This document shows, in pieces, positions 16,146 to 27,338 of a stretch of DNA of 43,153 nucleotides. The notes under the pieces were generated by a model that saw only the letters and a list, made by a program, of their open reading frames with translations, had not been told where the DNA came from and ran no database searches. The stretch comes from Burkholderiales bacterium. Its GTDB lineage: Bacteria > Pseudomonadota > Gammaproteobacteria > Burkholderiales > Burkholderiaceae_C. Numbering within the stretch: the stretch's first letter is position 1; each line of letters starts with the position of its first letter. Where the stretch lies: assembly GCA_017302655.1 (NCBI GenBank), contig JAFLDE010000025.1, positions 1 through 43,153 on the forward strand, given 5' to 3'. Both the position numbers and the translations under genes were made by a program.

Positions 16146-17938
16146 TTCGGAACTTTGGTCGGGTCGATGTCCACGTACTCCCACCAGTTCTGCCACACGA
16201 TGGGACGCCGGTAGCCGCGCAACTGCTCGCGCTCGATGTCCATATGGAAGCGGTGGCCCTTGAACTTGTAGGGCATGTAGGCGTTGCCGATGTGGGTGAG
16301 GCGTTCGAACAGCGCGGCGCGCTCGGGGCCGTCGGGCAGCAGGCGGATGCGCGCGTACAGCGCATCGGCCTCGGGGTGCTTGAAGCGCGAGATGTTGTTG
16401 CCGCCGGCATGGCTGCTGGCCAGGCGCGAGGCGGCGGAGCTGCCGTCCAGCAGCGCCGACGAATAGGCCACCATCCACATCTGCACCTTGCCGTTGCGCG
16501 CGGCCTTCAGCTGCTCGGGCCACTTGGCGGTGTGGAAGGGGATGCACAGCCCGATGCGCTTCATGTCCTTGTTGAACAGGTCGTCGATCTCGCGCTGGAT
16601 GCCTTCCGGCGTGGTGGCCATGACCAACTTCAGCGGACCGCCGCCGGGGGCGTCGCGGCAGCCGTCGCCGTCGGCATCGCGGTAGCCGTAGGTGTCCAGC
16701 AGGGCCTTGGCCTTGGCCGGGCTGAACTCGCTCATGTTCGACTTCAGGTCGGCGCGGTAGGCGCTGGTATGCGGCGGGAAGTTGCCTTGTGCCGGGATGG
16801 CCTGGCCGCGACGCGCCAGGCGGATCTCGCGCTCGGTGTCCATGCCCAGGCTGATGGCGCGGCGCAGCGCCACCTGCTCGGGCGCCAGGCCGCCGACGAT
16901 CGGGTCCTCCATGTTGAAGAACATGAGGAAGATGTCCGAGCCCAGCGTGCGGTGCAGCCGCATGTTCTGCTTGGCCAGGTTCGGCGCCAGCTGGCCGCCC
17001 GGTGCGGCCACCAGGGTGAAGGCTTCGGGCACGCGTTCGATGAAGTCCTGCTCGCCGCCCAGGAAGCTCAGCCAGCGCGGCTGGTCCTCGGCCAGGATGC
17101 TGATCTCCACGCGGTCGATCATGGGGATGCGCCGGCCCTTGAACTGGGCCAGCAGGGCCTGGCCCTCGGCGTCGTCGGCGGCGGGTTCGGCTTCGTAGAA
17201 GCGTTCGCGGTAGCCGGGGTTCTTTTCCAGCACGATGAGGCTGCCTCGCCGCCACTGCTTGAGCATGAATGGTCCGGTGCCGACGGGGCGCGCCATGGTG
17301 TCGTCGCCCGCGGCCTCCACGACCTCGCGCGCCACCGCTCCGAACAGGTCGGACAGCGCGATCTCCTGCAGGAAGTAGGGCACCGACTCGTCCAGCTCGA
17401 TGCGCAGGGTGTAGCGGTCCAGCACCTGCAGGCCGCGCATCGGGGCGTCGTAGTCGAAGGGCTTCTTGCCGGCTTTGGCGGCCTCGCGCGCAGCTTTCAG
17501 GCCGCTGATCTTCCAGGCCTCCATGGTCGTCCAGGCGGGGCTGGCGTTCTTCGGGTCGGCGAAGCGCTTCCAGGCGTAGGCGTAGTCGGCGGCGGTCAGT
17601 TCACGCGGCTTGCCGCCGAAGGCGGGGTCGTCCTGGAAGTAGATGCCGGGGCGGATGCGCGCCGTCCAGACCTTGAAGTCCTCGCTGGGGGTGGGCAGCT
17701 CGGTGGTGGTGAGGGGCTTGAGCTTGACCGGGCGCGCCAGGTGGTCGTAGCCCACCAGGGCCTCGAAGATGTGCGGCGTGATGACGCGCGAATAGAGGTC
17801 GTTGATCTTGGCCGGGTCGAAACCCGTCTCGGCCACGCGGAAGGCGTAGCGCAGGGTCTTCTTCTCGGCCTCGGTCGCCGCGGCTGGCTGGGCCAGGGCC
17901 AGGGTCAGGGCGGCGAGGCCGCACAGGAGTGCGCGCAT
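16142..17938 (-). CDS. ABC transporter substrate-binding protein, family 5 (second of tandem set)
   Basis: A 598-residue receptor. The signal [19 protein letters not shown] is Sec-type, cleaved near AAA. Blocks shared with its neighbours include [74 protein letters not shown] and NMEDPIVGGLAPEQVALRR. The acidic loop reads DADGDGC, with a Cys not found in the paralogues. It is nearest to the 14343-16145 receptor. Its ATG overlaps the stop of the first receptor gene (TGATG) and its stop overlaps the GTG of the third, so the three are read as one coupled unit. Differences among the set, mainly in the second lobe, suggest different ligands. Confidence 0.92.
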   Translation of the reverse strand: MRALLCGLAALTLALAQPAAATEAEKKTLRYAFRVAETGFDPAKINDLYSRVITPHIFEALVGYDHLARPVKLKPLTTTELPTPSEDFKVWTARIRPGIYFQDDPAFGGKPRELTAADYAYAWKRFADPKNASPAWTTMEAWKISGLKAAREAAKAGKKPFDYDAPMRGLQVLDRYTLRIELDESVPYFLQEIALSDLFGAVAREVVEAAGDDTMARPVGTGPFMLKQWRRGSLIVLEKNPGYRERFYEAEPAADDAEGQALLAQFKGRRIPMIDRVEISILAEDQPRWLSFLGGEQDFIERVPEAFTLVAAPGGQLAPNLAKQNMRLHRTLGSDIFLMFFNMEDPIVGGLAPEQVALRRAISLGMDTEREIRLARRGQAIPAQGNFPPHTSAYRADLKSNMSEFSPAKAKALLDTYGYRDADGDGCRDAPGGGPLKLVMATTPEGIQREIDDLFNKDMKRIGLCIPFHTAKWPEQLKAARNGKVQMWMVAYSSALLDGSSAASRLASSHAGGNNISRFKHPEADALYARIRLLPDGPERAALFERLTHIGNAYMPYKFKGHRFHMDIEREQLRGYRRPIVWQNWWEYVDIDPTKVPK

Positions 17939-19743
17939 CAGCGGGTGTCCTTGGCGAGGCGGTCGAGGTCGATGTCCACGTAGGCGAAGAAGTCGCGGCG
18001 GAAGACGTTTCGCTCGTAGCCCAGCAGCCAGGGCTGGGCGAGGTCGTTCCAGATGCGGTGCCCCACCACCTTGTAAGGCATGTAGGCCACCGCCAGGCGC
18101 ACGGCGTCGTTCATCACCTGCTGCCGCTCTGGGCCGTTGGGCAGGATGGACTGCTTCTCGTAGAGCGCGTTGAAGGCCGGCAGGTCGAAGCGGGCGTGGT
18201 TGGCCTGGCCAGCGTTGGGGCCGTAGCCGATGGCCAGGTGGTAGCCGGCGTCGGGCGTGGTGGCCACCCAGGCCACCGCCCACATCTGCAGCTTGCCGGC
18301 GCGGCTCGCCTTGAGGTTCTCTGGGAACTTGCCGAACTTGAAGTCGATGCGCACGCGGATGGCGCGCAGGCTCTTCTCCCAGATCTCGGCCTGCGCCCGG
18401 TTCTCGGTGTTCTCCTGCAGGTTCAGCACCAGGCGCAGCGGCGAGCCGTCCGGCCGGTCCCGCCAGCCGTCGCCGTCCCGGTCCACGAAGCCGTGCAGGT
18501 CCAGCAAGGCTTTGGCCTTGGCCGGGCTGTACTCGTTCATGCTGCTCTTGAAGCTGGGGTCGTAGCCCCAGGTACCGGGCGGCATGAGACCCTGCGCGGG
18601 AACCATCTGGCCACGGCGCACCAGGCGGATTTCCTGCTCAGTCTGGTACGCCAGCGACAGCGCGCGGCGCAACGCCACCTGCGCGGGTTCGTAGCCGCCC
18701 ACCACCGGGTCTTTCAGGTTGAAGAAGTAGTGGTTGATGTCGGGGTTGGGATAGGGCACCTTTCGGATGCCGCGCGCCGCCAGGTTCGGAGCCAGCTTGC
18801 CGTGCGGGATGGCGACCGGCGCGAACTCGCCGGGCAGTTCCTGCAGCATGTCGGACTCGCGATTCAGGAAGCTCAGCCAGCGAGGCTGCGGCTGCTCGAT
18901 GATGGCGATCTCCACGCGGTCGATCATCGGCAGCCTGCGGCCCTTGAACTGCTGGGCGATGGCCTGCAGGTCGGGGCGGTCGGCCGGTGCTTCCTCCTTG
19001 TAGAACTCCTCGCGGAAGTTCGGGTTCTTCACCAGCACGATGCGGCTGGAACGCCGCCACTCGTCGCGCTTGAGCATGAAGGCGTTGGTGCCCACCGGGT
19101 GCTGCGGGCTCTTGTCGCCATAGGCCTCGACGACCTCGCGCGCCAGCGCCGCCGCCAGCGGGTTGGTGAGGTTGTCGACGAAGCGCGGGTCGGGCTTGCC
19201 GAGCTTGATCTGCCAGGTGTACTTGTCGAGCACCTTCAGGCCTTCGACCTCGGTGTCGTAGTCGAAGGGTGTCTTGTTCTTCAGCGCCTTCTGTCGCAGC
19301 TCGGAGAGGCCCAGCAGCTTGGCCCCTTCGAAGATGTAGAGGTTGGGGCTGTTGGTGGCTGGGTCGTAGTGCCGCTTGATGGAGTAGACGTAGTCGGCCG
19401 CCACCAGCTCGCGCCCCTTGCCGTTCGTGCTCTTGAACGCCGGGTCGTCCTGGAAGTAGATGCCAGGGCGCACCTTGAAGGTGAGGGTTTTGAAGTCGCT
19501 CGACACCTCGGGCAGTTCGCAGCCCGCTGGTTCCATGCGGAATGGGCGAGCCAGGTAGGCCCAGCGCAGCGGCGCGTCGAAGATGGCCGTGTTGACGATG
19601 TTCGAGTAGGTGTCCGACACGCGCGCGGGGTCGAAACCTGTTTCGGCGGCGCGGAAGGAATAGCGCAGCACCTTCTGCTGCTCGGCGGTCGCCGGCAGCA
19701 CCCACACCCAGGCAGCGAGCAGCGCTGCGATGACTTTCTTCAC
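17938..19743 (-). CDS. ABC transporter substrate-binding protein, family 5 (first of tandem set)
   Basis: A 601-residue receptor. GTG at 19743 gives [20 protein letters not shown], a clean Sec signal; an ATG at 19776 would start inside the leader hairpin and add 11 residues, so GTG is preferred. Blocks: [98 protein letters not shown], and the loop DRDGDGW. NAF replaces the usual GPF of the family core. It heads the three-receptor unit and diverges from the GGDEF-EAL gene; the 110-bp gap between the two starts holds a strong hairpin and must contain both promoters. Confidence 0.92.
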   Translation of the reverse strand: MKKVIAALLAAWVWVLPATAEQQKVLRYSFRAAETGFDPARVSDTYSNIVNTAIFDAPLRWAYLARPFRMEPAGCELPEVSSDFKTLTFKVRPGIYFQDDPAFKSTNGKGRELVAADYVYSIKRHYDPATNSPNLYIFEGAKLLGLSELRQKALKNKTPFDYDTEVEGLKVLDKYTWQIKLGKPDPRFVDNLTNPLAAALAREVVEAYGDKSPQHPVGTNAFMLKRDEWRRSSRIVLVKNPNFREEFYKEEAPADRPDLQAIAQQFKGRRLPMIDRVEIAIIEQPQPRWLSFLNRESDMLQELPGEFAPVAIPHGKLAPNLAARGIRKVPYPNPDINHYFFNLKDPVVGGYEPAQVALRRALSLAYQTEQEIRLVRRGQMVPAQGLMPPGTWGYDPSFKSSMNEYSPAKAKALLDLHGFVDRDGDGWRDRPDGSPLRLVLNLQENTENRAQAEIWEKSLRAIRVRIDFKFGKFPENLKASRAGKLQMWAVAWVATTPDAGYHLAIGYGPNAGQANHARFDLPAFNALYEKQSILPNGPERQQVMNDAVRLAVAYMPYKVVGHRIWNDLAQPWLLGYERNVFRRDFFAYVDIDLDRLAKDTR

Positions 19744-19768
19744 GGCATTCCCCAGACCAAAGCACAGA

Positions 19769-19794
19769 CGCCGCATCCCCGGAAGGATGCGGCG
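19769..19794. repeat. Perfect 10-bp stem-loop between divergent starts
   Basis: CGCCGCATCC (19769-19778), loop CCGGAA, GGATGCGGCG (19785-19794). It lies in the leader of the tandem receptor unit, about 26 bp upstream of the GTG at 19743, and about 60 bp before the divergent GGDEF-EAL start. No T-run follows on either strand, so it may be a regulator site or a leader RNA structure rather than a terminator. Confidence 0.6.
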
Positions 19795-19853
19795 CGCTGG
19801 GGCGCAAGTGTAGGCAGCGGCGGATGGCAATATGCGCCCCCAGGAGAACCCTC

Positions 19854-21926
19854 ATGCACGCTCCGCGCTTTCGGCTGACGCGCTACTTCTCACTGGTCTC
19901 GCTGCTGGTGGTGGCCGCCGTGGGTGGGCTGCTCACCTGGCAGGTTCAGGAGCGGGCCGAGGCCGAGCTGCTGCACATGGCCGAGCGCCGCAACGAGGCC
20001 ATGGCGGCGGTGTTCGTGAACGCGCTGTGGGCGGAGTTCGCGCCGGCGGTGCGCGCCGGCGGCCGCTCGGCCGAATCCCTGCGCGCGCTGGCCTTGACGG
20101 GCGACTGGCAGGGCAGGTCGACCCGGCTGATGGCGGGCAGCGAGATCATCAAGGTCAAGGTCTTCGACCTGCACGGCATCACGGTGTTCTCCTCCGACCC
20201 GCAGCAGATCGGCGAAGACAAGCGCGGCAATGAAGGCTTTCGAGCGGCGCGCGCAGGGCGTGCGACCAGCACGCTCACACACCGCGACCGCTTCGATGCC
20301 TTTGAGGGCACACGAAGCGACATCGACGTGATCGGCAGCTACGTGCCGGTGTTCGAGCAAGGGGCGGTGGTCGGTGTGCTCGAAACCTACCAGGATGTGA
20401 CCGGCTTCGTGAAGCGCCTGCGCGCCACCACACGCAGCCTGCTGCTGGGTTTGGCGGCGGCGATGGGCTTTCTCTACGCGCTGCAGTTGCTGTTCGTGCG
20501 TCGTGCGCAGTCCATCCTCGACGAACAGGGCAGCCAGCTGCGCGCCTCCTACGGGGAGTTGGAGCGCCGGGTCGCCGAGCGCACCGCCGAGCTCGAGCAG
20601 GCGCGTGGGCGACTCGACCATCTGGCGCACCACGATCCCCTGACCGGTCTGGCCAACCGGCTGCTTTGCAGCGATCACCTGCGCCGCGCCTGTGCCAAGG
20701 CCGAGCGCCAGCAGCACCAACTGGCGCTGCTCTACATCGATCTTGACCGCTTCAAGGAGATCAACGACACCCTGGGCCATGCGGTGGGGGATGAGTTGCT
20801 CAAGGAAGTCGCCCGCCGCCTGAACCGCAGCTTGCGGCGCGGGGACTTGCTGGCGCGCATCGGAGGCGATGAGTTCGTCTGCGTGTTGGATTGCGACGAT
20901 GCCGTGATCGAGGCACCTCAGCTGGCACAGCGTCTGATCGAGGCCTTGGTCGAACCCATCGACCTGGGCGGGCAGACGCACCAGATGTCGGCCTCGATCG
21001 GCATCAGCTACTACCCGGCCGATGGCAGCAACGGCGATGCACTCTTCCACGCTGCCGATGCGGCCATGTACGCCGCCAAGGCCGAGGGCCGCAACCGCTA
21101 CCAGTTCTACCGACCCGAGCTCACCGCCGTCGCGATGGACCGAGCCCGGTTGCTGCGTTCGCTGCGCAGCGCTCGGGTTCATGACGAGCTCAGCCTGCAC
21201 TATCAAATGAAGCTGCGCTGGGCCGATGGCCGCACCCCAGCTGGCGTGGAGGCCTTGCTGCGTTGGCACAGCGCCGAGCTGGGGACGGTGTCGCCCGCGC
21301 GCTTCATCGGGGTGGCGGAGGAGAGCGGACTGATCGTCGAGCTGGGCGCCTGGGTGCTGGAGCAGGCCTGCGTCCAGCTGGTGCGATGGGACCGCGAAGG
21401 CCTGCAACTGCCCCATGTCAGCGTCAACGTCTCGGTGCGCCAGCTCGAACGCAGCGACTTCGTGGAACGCGTGCGTGGCGCGCTGCAAGGCAGCGGCCTG
21501 GCACCGCAGCGGCTTGAGCTGGAGATCACCGAGAGCGTCATCATGAAGGCCGACAACGCGCTCGAAGCGCTGGCGGCGCTGGACCGCCTGGGGGTGCGCC
21601 TGGCGGTGGACGACTTCGGCACGGGCTATTCGTCGCTGGCCTACCTGAAGCGCATGCCGATCGAGGCCTTGAAGGTCGACCGCAGCTTCGTGGCCGGCAT
21701 TGGTGCGCAGCTGGGCGACGAGGCCATCATCCGTGCCGTCATCGCGCTGGCGCGCAGCCTGGGCTTGGAAACGGTGGCCGAGGGCGTGGAGACCGAGGCA
21801 CAACTGGCTTTTTTGCGCGCCGAAGGCTGTGACCAGGCACAGGGCTTCCTGCTGAGCCGGCCGTTGCCGCTTCCGGCCTTCGAGGCCCATTGGCAGGCGG
21901 CGAGCCGTGACTTGCATCACCCCTGA
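19854..21926 (+). CDS. GGDEF-EAL c-di-GMP signalling protein with periplasmic sensor region
   Basis: A 690-residue membrane protein. Two membrane spans (about 13-30 and 200-218) flank a periplasmic sensor-like region of about 170 residues (blocks [18 protein letters not shown] and [19 protein letters not shown]) that resembles a Cache/PAS-like fold. A coiled-coil ([16 protein letters not shown]) leads into [36 protein letters not shown] with I-site RRGD. EAL follows: [45 protein letters not shown]. Both sites look intact, so it may make or break c-di-GMP. RBS AGGAGAA precedes the ATG at 19854. The gene ends in a rho-independent terminator. Confidence 0.93.
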   Translation: MHAPRFRLTRYFSLVSLLVVAAVGGLLTWQVQERAEAELLHMAERRNEAMAAVFVNALWAEFAPAVRAGGRSAESLRALALTGDWQGRSTRLMAGSEIIKVKVFDLHGITVFSSDPQQIGEDKRGNEGFRAARAGRATSTLTHRDRFDAFEGTRSDIDVIGSYVPVFEQGAVVGVLETYQDVTGFVKRLRATTRSLLLGLAAAMGFLYALQLLFVRRAQSILDEQGSQLRASYGELERRVAERTAELEQARGRLDHLAHHDPLTGLANRLLCSDHLRRACAKAERQQHQLALLYIDLDRFKEINDTLGHAVGDELLKEVARRLNRSLRRGDLLARIGGDEFVCVLDCDDAVIEAPQLAQRLIEALVEPIDLGGQTHQMSASIGISYYPADGSNGDALFHAADAAMYAAKAEGRNRYQFYRPELTAVAMDRARLLRSLRSARVHDELSLHYQMKLRWADGRTPAGVEALLRWHSAELGTVSPARFIGVAEESGLIVELGAWVLEQACVQLVRWDREGLQLPHVSVNVSVRQLERSDFVERVRGALQGSGLAPQRLELEITESVIMKADNALEALAALDRLGVRLAVDDFGTGYSSLAYLKRMPIEALKVDRSFVAGIGAQLGDEAIIRAVIALARSLGLETVAEGVETEAQLAFLRAEGCDQAQGFLLSRPLPLPAFEAHWQAASRDLHHP

Positions 21927-21992
21927 TTCCCCAGGCTTTCCCCATCGGCGAAGTCTGGCTTCTCCTCTAGACTGAGCGCTGTTTCACCGACC

Positions 21993-22020
21993 AACCCCGC
22001 CATTGGCGGGGTTTGTTTTA
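21993..22020 (+). terminator. Rho-independent terminator after the GGDEF-EAL gene
   Basis: AACCCCGCC (21993-22001), loop ATT, GGCGGGGTT (22005-22013), then a T-rich run TGTTTTA. The stem is perfect over 9 bp and the T-run is on the plus strand. It ends only about 24 bp before the permease ATG at 22044, so the permease promoter either lies upstream and the transcript must pass this hairpin (attenuation), or is squeezed into the short remaining gap. Confidence 0.85.
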
Positions 22021-22043
22021 CTGACGATGGAAAGGGCCGCGCG

Positions 22044-22982
22044 ATGACGGCTTATCTGATCCGCCGCCTGTGGCAAATGATCCCGACCCTGCTCGGGGTG
22101 GTGCTGCTGGTGTTCTTCCTGTTCAAGTTCTTTGGCGGCGACCCGGCGGAGATCCTGGGCGGCCTGGCGGCCACTGAGGAGCAGATCAACGCGATCCGCG
22201 AACAACTCGGCCTCAACGAGCCCTGGTACGTGCAGCTGGGTATCTTCATCCAGCAGATCGTCACCTTTGACTGGGGCAAGAGCTGGGCCACCAACGAGGC
22301 GGTGAGCAATTTGTTCCTGTCCCGCATGCCGGCCACGCTGACAGTGATGGTGCCCATCCTGCTGCTGGAAGTGTTGCTGGCCATCCCCATCGCCATGGGC
22401 GTGGCCTATGTGCGCGGCAGCCTGACCGACCGCGCCATCATGGTCACCACCACGGTGGCGGTATCGATCTCGCTGCTGGTCTACGTCATCGTGTTCCAGT
22501 ACTTCTTCGCCTTTCGCCTGGGCTGGTTCCCGGTGCAGGGCTGGAGCGACTCCTTCTGGACCAACCTGACCGTGTACACGCCGCTGCCGGTGATCGTGGT
22601 CAGCTTGGTGGCGCTGGCACCGCAGACGCGCCTGTACCGCAGCTTCTTCTTGGACGAGCTGGGGCACGACTACGTGCGCACCGCCCGGGCCAAAGGACTG
22701 CCTGAGGGCAAGGTGCTGATGAAGCATGTGCTGCGCAACGCGCTCATTCCCATCATGACCAACGTCTCGGTGCTGATTCCCGGCGTGTTCGTGGGCAGCT
22801 TCCTGATCGAGGTGTTCTTTTCCATCCCGGGTCTGGGCCGCGAGATCCTGCTGGCCGTGAACCGCAGCGACTATCCGGTCATCCAGGCCTTCGCCATCTA
22901 CCTCGCCGCCATCACCATGGCGGTGAACCTGATCACCGACCTGCTCTACAAGCTGGTGGACCCGCGGGTGGTTCTGAAATGA
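22044..22982 (+). CDS. Peptide-type ABC transporter permease (YejB/DppB-like)
   Basis: A 312-residue inner-membrane permease with six hydrophobic spans. The N-terminus MTAYLIRRLWQMIPTLLGVV is typical of the DppB/OppB/YejB family, LREQ-type motif IREQLGLNEPW follows, and the EAA loop that contacts the ATPase is YVRTARAKGLPEGKVLMKHV. The end LVDPRVVLK is usual. The RBS GAAAGGG lies before the ATG. Its stop overlaps the next permease start (ATGA). With the next permease it forms the channel for ligands brought by family 5 receptors; the length is nearer DppB than E. coli YejB. Substrate class (di/oligopeptide or peptide-like) is by family. Confidence 0.93.
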   Translation: MTAYLIRRLWQMIPTLLGVVLLVFFLFKFFGGDPAEILGGLAATEEQINAIREQLGLNEPWYVQLGIFIQQIVTFDWGKSWATNEAVSNLFLSRMPATLTVMVPILLLEVLLAIPIAMGVAYVRGSLTDRAIMVTTTVAVSISLLVYVIVFQYFFAFRLGWFPVQGWSDSFWTNLTVYTPLPVIVVSLVALAPQTRLYRSFFLDELGHDYVRTARAKGLPEGKVLMKHVLRNALIPIMTNVSVLIPGVFVGSFLIEVFFSIPGLGREILLAVNRSDYPVIQAFAIYLAAITMAVNLITDLLYKLVDPRVVLK

Positions 22983-24022
22983 GCACGACGACGATGAGCA
23001 ATCCGTCCCAGGGGCGTTCCCAGGGTGTCTGGGCGCTGGCCTGGAAGCGCATGAAGGCTGACCGCGTCGGCATGTTCTGCCTTGGTCTGGTGGCGGCCTT
23101 TTCGCTGCTGGTGCTGCTGGCGGCGCTGGACGTGGTGGGCAAGAACTGGCAGCAAGAGGTGGGCGTGCCCAACGCGCCGCCGCACTTCGTCGGCCCCAAA
23201 CCGCCCGAGGCGCTGGGCGTCATCGAGGTGCCCAAGGGCCCGCCGGTCGATATTTCCGACATCGACCCCCTGGCGCCCAAGTACAAGGAGTGGGAAGAGG
23301 CGGCGAAGAAGTACGCCACCGAGGAAGCCCCGCGTCACGAAACCCTGCCTTTTGGCGGCGACCGCCTGGGCCGCGACATCGTGCAGAAGGTCATCAAGGG
23401 CGCCGAGGTGTCGATCGTCGTCGGCCTCTTCGCGGCGCTGGTGGCCACCACCATCGGCACCCTGCTGGGTGCCATCAGCGGCTTCTTCGGCGGCAAGATC
23501 GGTGACGCGCTCGAGTGGGTCTACAACGTCTTCACGGCCATCCCGAGCATCCTGCTCATCTTTGCCTTCGCGGTGATCTTCGGCCGCGGCATCCTCAGCG
23601 TGGTGATGATCCTCGGGCTCACCGGCTGGACGGGCGTCTACCGCCTGGTGCGCGCCGAGTTCATGAAGCACCGCCAGCGCGAGTACGTGCGTTCGGCCGA
23701 GGCCATCGGCGCCTCCACCGGCTCGCGCATCTTCAAGCACATCCTGCCGAACGTCAGCCACGTGTCGCTGGTGCAGCTGTCGTTGCTGGTGGTGAGCTTC
23801 ATCAAGAGCGAGGTCATCCTGAGCTACCTGGGTCTTGGCGTGAGCGTGGACCAGGTGAGCTGGGGCACCATGCTGGCCGAGGCGCAGAGCGAGCTCATCC
23901 TCGGCTACTGGTGGCAACTGGCTGCCGTGACCGTGACCATGGCGGTGTTCGTGACCGCTTTCGCCCTCTTCACCGACGCGCTGCGCGACGCGCTCGATCC
24001 CAAGCTGCGTGGGTTGGAGTGA
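22979..24022 (+). CDS. Peptide-type ABC transporter permease (YejE/DppC-like)
   Basis: A 347-residue permease. After a cytoplasmic N-terminus (SQGVWALAWKRMKADRVGM) and the first span (about 32-52) there is a charged periplasmic insert of about 65 residues (residues 53-118), longer than in DppC and like that in YejE. The core opens with FGGDRLGRDIVQKVIKGAEV, and the EAA loop is YVRSAEAIGASTGSRIFKHI. The end DALRDALDPKLRGLE is typical. It overlaps the upstream permease gene by ATGA. The ATPase gene would normally follow at once; here a 514-bp inverted-repeat element starts 11 bp after the stop. Confidence 0.93.
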   Translation: MSTTTMSNPSQGRSQGVWALAWKRMKADRVGMFCLGLVAAFSLLVLLAALDVVGKNWQQEVGVPNAPPHFVGPKPPEALGVIEVPKGPPVDISDIDPLAPKYKEWEEAAKKYATEEAPRHETLPFGGDRLGRDIVQKVIKGAEVSIVVGLFAALVATTIGTLLGAISGFFGGKIGDALEWVYNVFTAIPSILLIFAFAVIFGRGILSVVMILGLTGWTGVYRLVRAEFMKHRQREYVRSAEAIGASTGSRIFKHILPNVSHVSLVQLSLLVVSFIKSEVILSYLGLGVSVDQVSWGTMLAEAQSELILGYWWQLAAVTVTMAVFVTAFALFTDALRDALDPKLRGLE

Positions 24023-24033
24023 TGCACGGTCAC

Positions 24034-24547
24034 GAGCCCGCAGGGGCTGTCCACCCCTGCACCCGGACCCCCTTTCTTTGGTCGCGCTCAAAGAAAGGGG
24101 GGAAAGAAATGCGCTCGAATGCGGCCCTCGCCCTAGGGGCGTCGGGCCAAGAGGCGCGCTGCTCAGACTGCCAGCAGCCCAGCCAGCAACACGCCGACCG
24201 AGGCGCTAACCGCCGGGCCGGCATACGGCCCGGACTTGCCATCGGCGCAGGGCACGGCCGAGCGGTGATGGAGAGAGCGCTTGGCTGGCGCATCGCTCAC
24301 TGGGCTCGTCGCATCGAGGACTCTGCGCCCCCAGTGGCGCCCGCAGTCCTCGCTGCCTTTGAGGACCTGGCTCGGCCCGTACCCGGGCCGACCGGCGGGC
24401 AAGCCTTGGCAGGGGCACTCAAGCGGCCGCCGCAGTCTCAACACGTACCGCCTGCTGTATTCCAAGCGCATTTCTTTTCCCCCCTTTTCTTTGGGCGCGA
24501 CCAAAGAAAAGGGGGTCGGGGTGCGGGGTTGAAGACCCCGCGGGCTC
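24034..24547. mobile_element. Inverted-repeat element (MITE-like) inside the transporter operon
   Basis: This 514-bp stretch between permease and ATPase begins with GAGCCCGC and ends with its complement GCGGGCTC. The outer arms of about 90 bp at each end are complementary with few mismatches and small gaps. Each arm contains a strong hairpin: CCCCCTTTCTTTG/CAAAGAAAGGGGG (24068-24080 and 24089-24101) on the left, and a 14-bp version (24480-24493 and 24502-24515) on the right, both with 8-nt GC-rich loops. The inner 330 bp hold no convincing gene; short frames there code for low-complexity peptides. No target-site duplication is obvious. I recall similar sequence in Burkholderiales, often mis-called as small hypothetical proteins. 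The element could act as a terminator or RNA-processing site, lowering ATPase relative to permease. Confidence 0.75.
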
Positions 24548-24569
24548 TACGAACGAGAACCAAACAGCC

Positions 24570-26255
<1,686 letters not shown>

Positions 26256-26294
26256 TACCGGTACCTGCCGCGAGCGGCCTCGCTGGCGCGCGCC

Positions 26295-27338
26295 TTAAAG
26301 GCTCTGACCGACTGCCATCAAATACTGCTGGTCGTTTGACGGGCCAACCAATCCAAGGGTGCCCGGGGGCGTCATGGCGCCGCCAGTGGCCAAAGCCTGC
26401 ACCAAACGCTGAGCCATCGTGTCGATGCCATTCATCGTCGGCACATTGAGGGGCACTCCGCCCCCAAGCGAAAGAGTTTCGGCTTGGTTTGCTTCAGTAG
26501 CCGTAGATTCGCTCTCGATTCCCTGATCCTCGAGTCCAGGATTCACTGCACTGTTGGCTGTCGGGTTATCCGGCAGTGGCTTGGGATCTTGCGGGCGGCC
26601 GGGTCCAATCTCGGTGCCTTGGCCAATTACGTCGCCATAGGCGTTGTATTCAACCCACTGCCAAACAGTTTCCGTTTCAGACTCACTCACGAGCGTCATT
26701 TCCTTATTGGCTACTGTCCAGTAGTCAGGCGGAGTGTCGCCCTGTGGTGGGGGGTTGTGGTCGCCGTTTCCATCGCCTTCATCGCCGCCACCATCATTGT
26801 CCCCGCCACCACTTCCGCCTTCGCCACCATTGCCGGAACCCGGCAGTGGGTTGGCGTTCCTGATTGATTCGAGTTGGGATTGTGTGAGAATGGTATTTCC
26901 AGATCCGGGCGTTAGCATGTTGCTAAGGTGTGGTTCGGTGAGTCCCATAACGCTCAGTAGCGTGGTCGCTACAGAGTTGCTGTTGATCGTGGGCGAGAAA
27001 ATGTTGAAGCCCCATGGGGGATACGGGAGGTTCATGCTATTAATGATACTCATGGCATCTTGCGCTCGTTTCCACAGAGCCATAGCTTGAGCCTCAGTGC
27101 CGCTGAAAACCACCTGCTGCGGTGAGGTAGGGGTGTAAAAGTATCGTCCCGTGTCTTCGTAGACCTTTAGCATATCCGTGTTGCTTGTGCCGACTGGTAT
27201 GCGGGCGCCTTGAGCGTTTGTCGCCAGGCCGTTCATTTCCTTCAGCACGGTTCCATCGCTACTTGTTAGTACGATGTAATTGTGGCCGGCGGTGCCGCCA
27301 ACGATTGGTAGCTGGGCAAATGTGATTGAATAAGTCAT
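26295..27338 (-). CDS. Putative type I secretion cargo, acidic and cysteine-free
   Basis: A 347-residue protein with no signal peptide, no Cys, few Lys/Arg and many Asp/Glu: traits of type I secretion substrates. The N-terminal domain (1-145) opens MTYSITFAQLPIVGGTAGHN and has GHNY (His19), MNGLAT (35-40), YFYTP and NSNSVATTLL (from 119). A His followed later by an N-x-N-S block recalls permuted papain-like (NlpC/LRAT/YiiX) enzymes, with Ser where Cys would be; this is only a resemblance. A Gly/Asp-rich stretch (about 166-194, GGGDNDGGGDEGDGNG) could bind calcium but has no ordered RTX nonapeptides. The C-terminal region is a candidate secretion signal. It overlaps the upstream lipoprotein gene (ATGA) and follows hlyD/hlyB-type genes on the same strand. 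G+C is visibly lower than in neighbours. Confidence 0.7.
   Translation of the reverse strand: MTYSITFAQLPIVGGTAGHNYIVLTSSDGTVLKEMNGLATNAQGARIPVGTSNTDMLKVYEDTGRYFYTPTSPQQVVFSGTEAQAMALWKRAQDAMSIINSMNLPYPPWGFNIFSPTINSNSVATTLLSVMGLTEPHLSNMLTPGSGNTILTQSQLESIRNANPLPGSGNGGEGGSGGGDNDGGGDEGDGNGDHNPPPQGDTPPDYWTVANKEMTLVSESETETVWQWVEYNAYGDVIGQGTEIGPGRPQDPKPLPDNPTANSAVNPGLEDQGIESESTATEANQAETLSLGGGVPLNVPTMNGIDTMAQRLVQALATGGAMTPPGTLGLVGPSNDQQYLMAVGQSL

Noticed and set aside
14343-17255. Single 970-residue minus-strand frame reaching back into the second receptor gene
   Set aside because: The real third receptor starts at the GTG at 16145 with a signal peptide; the upstream part is out of frame with the second receptor and is Arg-rich noise. 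The same holds for the long frames to 18283, 4920 and 12353.
26760-26850. RTX calcium-binding repeats in the putative cargo
   Set aside because: The Gly/Asp-rich stretch has no regular GGxGxDxUx spacing; only a general acidic linker is supported.
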